DNA of 64,000 nt from the NCBI RefSeq assembly GCF_008014675.1, contig NZ_VOXD01000014.1:1-64000 (forward strand). The letters run 5' to 3'. The position numbers were made by a program, and so were the translations under genes. Positions within the stretch are counted from its first letter, which is position 1; the number at the start of each line of letters is the position of its first letter. Source of the stretch: Neolewinella aurantiaca (lineage in GTDB: Bacteria > Bacteroidota > Bacteroidia > Chitinophagales > Saprospiraceae). The notes under the pieces are model-generated. The model saw nothing but the letters and a program-made list of their open reading frames with translations. It ran no database searches and was not told where the DNA came from. Shown in pieces: positions 58,414 through 64,000 of this stretch.

Positions 58414-61400
58414 ATGCGCTATTTTTTCCTCTTGCTTCTTGTAACCTTTCTTTGCACCTGCGGCCGCGCCCAGGTCACCGTTACCGCATCCATTGCCCTG
58501 GCTGACGACCAGTGCAACCCGGTCATCAACGACCCCAATACGGATTGCATCAGCGTGCCGGCCGGCAACGATATGCTGAGCTACCTGCCCGGGCAGGACG
58601 GCGACATCATCATTACTTACCGGCTCACCAACAACACGGCGGGAACGATCACCCAGGCATCCGTTACGGACAGCGACCGCGGCTCTATCGTTCCCGTTTC
58701 AGTCGTCAACATCCCTCCCGGCACGACCGTAACCGCCAACCGTATCTACCCCGCCGAGACCACCCCCCGCACAGTGACGCCAACGGTAACCGCTAACGTC
58801 GAAAATTCCGCCGGAGCCAGCCTGAGCGTGACCAATGACTATACCCTTGATGTTGTCGCTCCCGAAGTCTCCGTTGAATTCGGTGTTGCCCGCCAGGCCG
58901 ATGTATGCGACAACGAGCCAACTGCCCCCAACTGCCCTGTCCCCTACGGAGCGCTGAACGGACAAACCGTAACCATCGGTGCCCTCGATACCTTCACCAC
59001 CCGCTTCGCATGGACCAATTCCGGGCTCAGTACTTTCGACATGGAGAACCTTGTCGATCAGGATGATTTTCAGATCGCCAATACCGGTTTCGATCAGGAA
59101 CCTGGCCAAACGCTCATCTCCTCCCGCCACTGGGAGGCACCCGCCGCCCCCGGCACTTACAACTACAGCCAAACCCTCACCGTAACCGACATGGGAGGAA
59201 ACGTAGTAACCGAAACCGTAACCTTCATCGTGATCGTTGAAGCACCCATGGTAGAAGTTGAATTCGGCGTCGCCCGCCAGGCCGATGTTTGCGACAACGA
59301 GCCAACTGCCCCCAACTGTCCTGTCCCCTACGGAGCGCTGAACGGACAAACCGTAACCGTCGGTGCCCTCGACACCTTCACCACCCGCTTCGCATGGACC
59401 AATTCCGGGCTCGGTGCTTTCGACATGGAGAACCTTGTCGATCAGGACGGCTTCGAAGTCGCAAGTACCGGTTTCGATCAGGAACCTGGCCAAACCCTCA
59501 TTTCCTCCCGTCACTGGGAGGCACCCGCCGCCCCCGGCACCTACAACTACAGCCAAACCCTCACTGCAACCGACATGGGAGGAAACGTAGTAACCGAAAC
59601 CGTAACCTTCATCGTGATCGTTGAAGCACCCATGGTAGAAGTAGAATTCGGCGTCGCCCGCCAGGCCGATGTTTGCGACAACGAGCCAACTGCCCCCAAC
59701 TGTCCTGTCCCCTACGGCGCGCTGACCGGACAGACCGTAACCGTCGGTGCCCTAGATACCTTCACCACCCGCTTCGCATGGACCAATTCCGGGCTCGGTA
59801 CTTTCGACATGGAGAACCTTGTCGATCAGGACGGCTTCGAAGTCGCAAGTACCGGCTTTAATCAGGAACCTGGGCAGACCCTCATTTCCTCCCGCCACTG
59901 GGAGGCACCCGCCGCCCCCGGCATTTACAACTACAGCCAAACCCTCACCGCAACCGACATGGGGGGCAACGTAGTAACCGAAACCGTAACCTTCATCGTG
60001 ATCGTTGAAGCACCCATGGTAGAAGTAGAATTCGGCGTCGCCCGCCAGGCCGATGTATGCGACAACGAGCCCCTCGCCCCCGTCTGCCCCGTATCCTACG
60101 GAGCGCTGAACGGACAGACCGTAACCGTCGGGGCCCTCGACACCTTCACCACCCGCTTCGCATGGACCAATTCCGGGCTCGGTACTTTCGATATGGAGAA
60201 CCTTGTCGATCAGGATGGCTTCGAAGTCGCAAGTACCGGCTTTAATCAGGAACCTGGCCAAACCCTCATTTCCTCCCGCCACTGGGAGGCACCCGCCGCC
60301 CCCGGCACTTACAACTACAGCCAAACCCTAACCGCAACCGACATGGGAGGAAACGTAGTAACCGAAGCCGTAACCTTCATCGTGATCGTTGAAGCACCCA
60401 TGGTCGAGGTGGAGTTTGGCGTTGCGAACCAAAACGATGTATGCCCGGATGAACCCGTTGCTCCTAATTGCCCGGTCCCGTATGGCCCGCTAAACGGCCA
60501 GATGGTGACCGTAGGGGCAGGAGACACCCTGACCACCCGCTATGCCTGGACAAACACCGGACTCGGCGAATACGATCTCATCAATATAGTTGATCAGGAT
60601 AATTTCCAGGTCGCCAACACCGGGTTCGATCAGCAGCCCGGTCAGACCCTCATCTCTTCACGCCATTGGCCCGCTCCGGCGGAGCCGGGCATTTATGATT
60701 GGAGCCAGACCCTGACCATCACGGATAAGGGAGGAAACACACTGGTCAGAACGGTTACATTTAAAGTACAAGTAGATTGCAACCTGTCAGACATCGCCCC
60801 CCCTACCGCACTTTGCCGCGACCGTAGTTTCACCGTATTAGAGGGAACGACATTGAACATCAACCCAAGTGACCTGAACGACGGCAGCTTCGATGGTTGT
60901 GGTCCCATTGCCGGGGGCAGCATCGACATCAGCAGCTTCACTTGTGCTGACGAAGGCATTAATGTAGTGACGCTAACCGTCGGCGACAGCAACGGGAACC
61001 TGGCAAGCTGCACCTCCGATGTAACCATCAACGTGGAGGGAATCATCTACGAGGGGATCAACAATGACTGTGAGTCTTCGACTTCTCCGGTAACGGGAGG
61101 GCAAGCCTGGCAGGACATCTTGTCGCAGGACGGTCAGGTAATCGCGCAGGTGATCATCGGCAGCAACACCAATATCGCTGCGGTGAGAGCAACCGTTTAT
61201 AAATCTGCAGAAATGACCGAATTAGTAAGAGGACAGGCATACCTCAGCAAACGCATCAACCTGGAAATGCTTGATGCAGGAGACAATGTGGTACAGCCCA
61301 ATACCGACCCTATTTACGTTCGCCTCTACTATACCGAAGCTGAAATTGCGGCCCTGACGGCTGCGTCTCCGGGTAGCAGCCCGGCAACATTTACTGTCTT

Positions 61401-62070
61401 TAAAACCAGCGACACTGACTGCGGAGCCGGCTATTCGGGCGCCAACGCTTTAGGGATGAACACTTCTTTCCACAGCACCGGCTGCACCGGAGAGGATGCC
61501 TACCTCGAATTCTTTACCGGTCAGTTTTCCACCTTCTACCTTTTCGCAACTGAAGCCATCCTTCCGGTAGAGATGACCAGCTTCGAAGCCCATGCTGACG
61601 ATAAGCAACGCGCAGTTCTCAACTGGTCTACTGCTACGGAATCAGGCAGTAGCCGCTTCGACGTTGAGCACAGTTCCGATGGGCGCACTTTCCGTTATGT
61701 GGGCGCGGTCGCAGGTGCAGGGGAAAGTTATGAAGAGCGACGTTACGAATACCTCCACCCCTCCCCGGTTTCTGGCATCAACTACTACCGCCTTCGCCAG
61801 GTAGACCTGGACGGTACCGAAACCCTGAGCGATGTTCGGGAGGTTACCATTACCGGCCCCGTTAAACTCGTCGCGTACCCCAACCCGGCTACGGACATAC
61901 TTTCGCTCAGAGGCTTTACCGGAGGCTCCGTCTCCGTGGTCGATATGCAGGGGCGTACGGTTCTCCGCACCACCTTGTCTGAATTCGGCTCATTGAACGT
62001 AGCGGAATTGGCCACAGGAGTTTATCTGTTGCGTACCGGGGAAGAGAGCATCCGCTGGATCAAACAGTAA
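58414..62070 (+). CDS. Giant secreted repeat protein with T9SS sorting domain
   Basis: Encodes 1218 residues. The signal peptide (about 1-19) ends CTCGRAQ, encoded by a dispersed 19-mer copy. After about 130 residues of DUF11-like sequence come five repeats of exactly 128 residues (384 bp) at 58873-60792; repeats 1-4 are nearly identical in DNA and repeat 5 has diverged. Each carries VEFGVARQADVCDNEP-like and GQTLISSRHWEAPAAPG phrases. A HYR-like domain (about 795-880), a Cys-containing region and a type A T9SS sorting domain (about 1140-1218; LVAYPNPATDILSL, ATGVYLLRT) follow. It is probably a surface adhesin; the ligand is unknown. Confidence 0.9.
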   Translation: MRYFFLLLLVTFLCTCGRAQVTVTASIALADDQCNPVINDPNTDCISVPAGNDMLSYLPGQDGDIIITYRLTNNTAGTITQASVTDSDRGSIVPVSVVNIPPGTTVTANRIYPAETTPRTVTPTVTANVENSAGASLSVTNDYTLDVVAPEVSVEFGVARQADVCDNEPTAPNCPVPYGALNGQTVTIGALDTFTTRFAWTNSGLSTFDMENLVDQDDFQIANTGFDQEPGQTLISSRHWEAPAAPGTYNYSQTLTVTDMGGNVVTETVTFIVIVEAPMVEVEFGVARQADVCDNEPTAPNCPVPYGALNGQTVTVGALDTFTTRFAWTNSGLGAFDMENLVDQDGFEVASTGFDQEPGQTLISSRHWEAPAAPGTYNYSQTLTATDMGGNVVTETVTFIVIVEAPMVEVEFGVARQADVCDNEPTAPNCPVPYGALTGQTVTVGALDTFTTRFAWTNSGLGTFDMENLVDQDGFEVASTGFNQEPGQTLISSRHWEAPAAPGIYNYSQTLTATDMGGNVVTETVTFIVIVEAPMVEVEFGVARQADVCDNEPLAPVCPVSYGALNGQTVTVGALDTFTTRFAWTNSGLGTFDMENLVDQDGFEVASTGFNQEPGQTLISSRHWEAPAAPGTYNYSQTLTATDMGGNVVTEAVTFIVIVEAPMVEVEFGVANQNDVCPDEPVAPNCPVPYGPLNGQMVTVGAGDTLTTRYAWTNTGLGEYDLINIVDQDNFQVANTGFDQQPGQTLISSRHWPAPAEPGIYDWSQTLTITDKGGNTLVRTVTFKVQVDCNLSDIAPPTALCRDRSFTVLEGTTLNINPSDLNDGSFDGCGPIAGGSIDISSFTCADEGINVVTLTVGDSNGNLASCTSDVTINVEGIIYEGINNDCESSTSPVTGGQAWQDILSQDGQVIAQVIIGSNTNIAAVRATVYKSAEMTELVRGQAYLSKRINLEMLDAGDNVVQPNTDPIYVRLYYTEAEIAALTAASPGSSPATFTVFKTSDTDCGAGYSGANALGMNTSFHSTGCTGEDAYLEFFTGQFSTFYLFATEAILPVEMTSFEAHADDKQRAVLNWSTATESGSSRFDVEHSSDGRTFRYVGAVAGAGESYEERRYEYLHPSPVSGINYYRLRQVDLDGTETLSDVREVTITGPVKLVAYPNPATDILSLRGFTGGSVSVVDMQGRTVLRTTLSEFGSLNVAELATGVYLLRTGEESIRWIKQ
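58453..58471 (+). repeat. Dispersed GC 19-mer, copy 15 (in a signal peptide)
   Basis: Perfect copy TGCACCTGCGGCCGCGCCC, read as CTCGRA in a frame different from the other plus-strand genes; it encodes the signal-peptidase region of the giant surface protein. Confidence 0.85.
58873..60792 (+). repeat. Five tandem 384-bp repeats
   Basis: Units start at 58873, 59257, 59641, 60025 and 60409, each exactly 384 bp. Long identical stretches link units 1-4; unit 5 is clearly diverged, and the boundary after unit 5 is less exact. They encode the 128-residue repeats of the surface protein. Confidence 0.92.
61701..61719 (-). repeat. Dispersed GC 19-mer, copy 16 (inside the giant surface protein gene)
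   Basis: TGCACCTGCGACCGCGCCC on the minus strand, antisense to the gene, which reads it as GAVAGA. Confidence 0.8.
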
Positions 62071-62140
62071 TGGCTGCGCAGCATAAATGCTGCTGCACCA
62101 GAAAGACGCACATAGTTTCCGGATGGCTTACATTCGGTTA

Positions 62141-62172
62141 CCCCATCGGGCCTGGGCCCGGTGGGGTTTTTA
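62141..62172 (+). terminator. Rho-independent terminator of the giant surface protein gene
   Basis: ACCCCATCGGGCC pairs with GGCCCGGTGGGGT with one G-T pair and runs into TTTTT, about 70 nt after the stop at 62070. Confidence 0.85.
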
Positions 62173-62245
62173 CTTGGGTTTGTCGATAAAAAATCACCGT
62201 TCCGGGCTGGGCTGTTAGCTTGGCAGCAACAACTGAATATTTATC

Positions 62246-62494
62246 ATGGGAGCTAATGGTGCACAAAAGAGCATATCCGGAAACCGGGCACTTCGCAGAG
62301 GGAGGAACAACCTTTTTGAGCGGAAAGGACCGACAAATACTTTCCGGCACGATGGCAAGAAAATCCAGACTCCGGCTCACATCAGGGAAAAGTACCGTAA
62401 TAAACTTATACAAGAACAAGCTGCCGACCGCAGGAGGTCACTTTACGGTTTTATTGCCGGAGTGGTCTTCTGTCTGATCGTGTGGATGTGCTGA
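62246..62494 (+). CDS. Small protein with a C-terminal membrane anchor
   Basis: Encodes 82 residues beginning MGANGAQKSISG. A basic, helical region (about 12-65, with HIREKYRNKLIQEQAADRRR) ends in one hydrophobic segment (LYGFIAGVVFCLIVWMC), as in tail-anchored small proteins. An AT-rich TATTTATC lies just upstream of the ATG. No family is recognised. An overlapping frame from 62220 is less protein-like. Confidence 0.5.
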   Translation: MGANGAQKSISGNRALRRGRNNLFERKGPTNTFRHDGKKIQTPAHIREKYRNKLIQEQAADRRRSLYGFIAGVVFCLIVWMC

Positions 62495-62597
62495 AAACAA
62501 GGCGTACCCTTTCTGAACCCTTAAACATCGAGGTTACGACCTTCAGTACTTTGCTACCTGCAAACAAGGCAAATAGGTACATCCGAATGCAACCTGT

Positions 62598-63311
62598 CTA
62601 AAAAAGCCGATAGCCTGCCATCAGTTTATAGCGTGAATAATTGTATCCGTAAGAGATGATGAAAGGGATGGGGGCATCCAACGAGGCTATCAGCTGAAGC
62701 CGACGGTTCAATTGGCAGTAAACATTGGCCTGGAGGCCTCCTTCTCTATCCTCTCCAACGTAATACCAGTCGGACCTCGGTTCCCATTCTACTGCTTCCA
62801 CCAGGGTGGATTCACCGTCTACCCAGCGGTAACTTTCACCCCTGTAAGTTGTAAATGATCCAGACTCTCTTAAAAGCCCCTCGGTACGAATCCCCAGTGA
62901 AAGACCCCAGCGGTGATCGATGGTATACCGGTAGGCTAAAACTCCCTGCCAGTAAATTCGCTCCTGTTCAAGGTTTCCGAAATACTTCGCAGAATAAGTA
63001 GTGTCTCTTCTTTGTACCCAGTAGTAATCAACGCTTCTTTTCACGTGCCCCTGAATGGTGTAACGATCCAGGGCTAGACTGCCACTCAGTTGTAAAGAGG
63101 ATTTGGGAGAGAGGCGTAGCCTGAGGTTCAGACCTATTCCAGCTCCCGGCTTTACGACCGTACCGCTGTGCTTATTCTCTCCTTTATAGCTGACGGTTTG
63201 AACGCTTACACCACCAATTACCGAAGCTCCCCATTTTCGGTGCATTTCCTGTCCGGAAAGAAAGGGGTTAAAGAGACCAACAAGAAAAAGAGTAAGGATC
63301 AGGTGTTTCAT
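62598..63311 (-). CDS. Outer-membrane beta-barrel protein
   Basis: Encodes 237 residues from the ATG at 63311 (MKHLILTLFLVGLF). After the signal peptide (about 1-21, FLSGQ), alternating strands rich in aromatic residues continue to the end (GIGLNLRLRLSPKSSLQLSGSLAL, YRYTIDHRWGLSLGIRT, ANVYCQLNRRLQLIASL, YKLMAGYRLF), with a C-terminal aromatic residue. It is a barrel of the PF13568-like type; substrate or partner unknown. The upstream gene on the same strand is the pentapeptide-repeat gene, 23 nt away. Confidence 0.75.
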   Translation of the reverse strand: MKHLILTLFLVGLFNPFLSGQEMHRKWGASVIGGVSVQTVSYKGENKHSGTVVKPGAGIGLNLRLRLSPKSSLQLSGSLALDRYTIQGHVKRSVDYYWVQRRDTTYSAKYFGNLEQERIYWQGVLAYRYTIDHRWGLSLGIRTEGLLRESGSFTTYRGESYRWVDGESTLVEAVEWEPRSDWYYVGEDREGGLQANVYCQLNRRLQLIASLDAPIPFIISYGYNYSRYKLMAGYRLF

Positions 63312-63333
63312 AAAAGGTGCTTTCAATAAAAAT

Positions 63334-63894
63334 TCAGACGATTATTCCGTATTCAGCCAGCAGCCCAGGCAGGCCTTCCACCGAGAACCGTGTCCCTTTG
63401 ATCCTGTTTTCCTCCGGAGAGAAGCGGTAGTTCCGGGCCGAACGGAAATCGGCCTTTCGCAGATCAGTACGTTCGAAGATGGCCCGTTCCAGATCGCAGT
63501 CATCAAAGGAGGCCTCCTGAAGGTCGGCTCCGGTAAAATCCGTTTCCCGCAGTACGCAATCTTTGAATTCCGTCCCCTTGAGTTTCCATTCGCGGAAGGT
63601 CACAAACTCCAGGTTACAGCGTGAGAAATTCACTTTGAAGAGAAAATCCCGACAATCGTCGAAGTGGACTCCTAACAGTTTACAGCCCTCGAAGCTGACT
63701 GTTTTCATCGCTGATTCATGAAGTCTGGCGTTGGTCAGGTCGCAATCCCTGAAGGTGCAATCCGTAAAGAGGCGTTCCCTCAGGTCTCCTCCCGCCAGCT
63801 GGCAATTGACGAAAGTGCAGTTGTCGTAGTCGCCTGGCAAAATCTCAGATGCTTTGTCGAAAACCTTATCTTCAAAAATGGGAAGCTTGCTCAT
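63334..63894 (-). CDS. Pentapeptide-repeat protein (Qnr/McbG-like fold)
   Basis: Encodes 186 residues in which pentapeptides of the form A(D/N)LxX recur from about 25 to 160: NCTFVNCQLAGGDLRERLF, CTFRDCDLTNARLHESAM, CDLERAIFERTDLRKADF. This gives a right-handed quadrilateral beta helix. Some family members protect DNA gyrase from quinolones or toxins, but homology alone does not show that here. No signal peptide. It probably shares a transcript with the beta-barrel gene. Confidence 0.87.
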   Translation of the reverse strand: MSKLPIFEDKVFDKASEILPGDYDNCTFVNCQLAGGDLRERLFTDCTFRDCDLTNARLHESAMKTVSFEGCKLLGVHFDDCRDFLFKVNFSRCNLEFVTFREWKLKGTEFKDCVLRETDFTGADLQEASFDDCDLERAIFERTDLRKADFRSARNYRFSPEENRIKGTRFSVEGLPGLLAEYGIIV

Positions 63895-64000
63895 AATTTC
63901 CTGAAATTATTGTTCTGTAGACGTATTCAATCATCAGGCATTGCCGCTTCTTGAGGCGCGAGGCCAGTAGTTCTAAAACCGAAGCGAGACCTTTTCTTTC

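Noticed and set aside
58873-60792. Regular repeats considered as a CRISPR array
   Set aside because: Units are 384 bp, contiguous and in frame, with no spacers and no cas genes.
63931-64000. Possible C-terminal end of a minus-strand gene at the right edge
   Set aside because: Only 23 codons are visible and nothing in them can be recognised.

Overview
The window reads as a contiguous chromosomal segment of a free-living Bacteroidota bacterium, most likely in or near the Saprospiria/Lewinella group; the phylum call is firm and the family call is inference. Evidence: two very large secreted proteins end in type A sorting domains of the type IX secretion system (T9SS); several promoters carry the Bacteroidota -7 element TAnnTTTG; Shine-Dalgarno motifs are largely absent before starts; and the gene families are typical of the phylum (PD40/OmpA and TSP3/OmpA proteins, DUF6089/PorG-like barrel, GYDIA-type GHMP kinase, BF3164-type beta-propeller, DUF4412, DUF4197). 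There is no prophage, CRISPR array, rRNA operon or transposase. One tRNA gene is present (CAU anticodon, probably tRNA-Ile2).

Layout. 0.3-9.6 kb: small membrane proteins, a secreted subtilase with a T9SS sorting domain, a POT peptide transporter, an MprF/AglD-type membrane protein and an MscS channel. 9.8-20.6 kb: di-haem peroxidase, dprA, hemA, a Na+/Ca2+ exchanger, pirin, an M14 metallopeptidase, YjbQ and a PorG-like barrel. 20.9-27.6 kb: M1 aminopeptidase, an AT-richer accessory patch (small Cys-rich exported peptide, beta-propeller lipoprotein, truncated methyltransferase remnant), a HAD phosphatase and xerD. 27.9-38.4 kb: DUF4412 protein, the tRNA, a CHAT-protease/GHMP kinase/flavin reductase run, rpsA with a long acidic N-terminus, nadD and an aspartoacylase-like enzyme. 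38.6-49.7 kb: envelope OmpA/TPR proteins, acyl-ACP thioesterase, zinc metallopeptidase, DUF4197, a folB with a very unusual acidic tail, and a sigma factor with a membrane partner. 50.0-64 kb: phenylalanine hydroxylase, TetR/hydrolase pair, a second sigma/anti-sigma pair, a MITE-like nested inverted repeat, a C-terminal processing protease, a Crp-like regulator, a giant surface protein with five exact 128-residue repeats, and a pentapeptide-repeat protein.

The most striking feature is not a gene. A GC-rich 19-mer, TGCACCTGCGNNCGCGCCC, occurs about 16 times in both orientations, roughly every 4 kb, both between genes and inside genes. It is read in all three sense frames and in two antisense frames, so it appears to be conserved as DNA rather than as protein. 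A DNA uptake sequence, a Chi-like or segregation motif, or a binding site for an abundant DNA-binding protein would all fit; none is shown by the window alone. A second theme is a group of genes whose -7 promoter element ends only 3-8 nt before the ATG, implying leaderless or nearly leaderless mRNAs.
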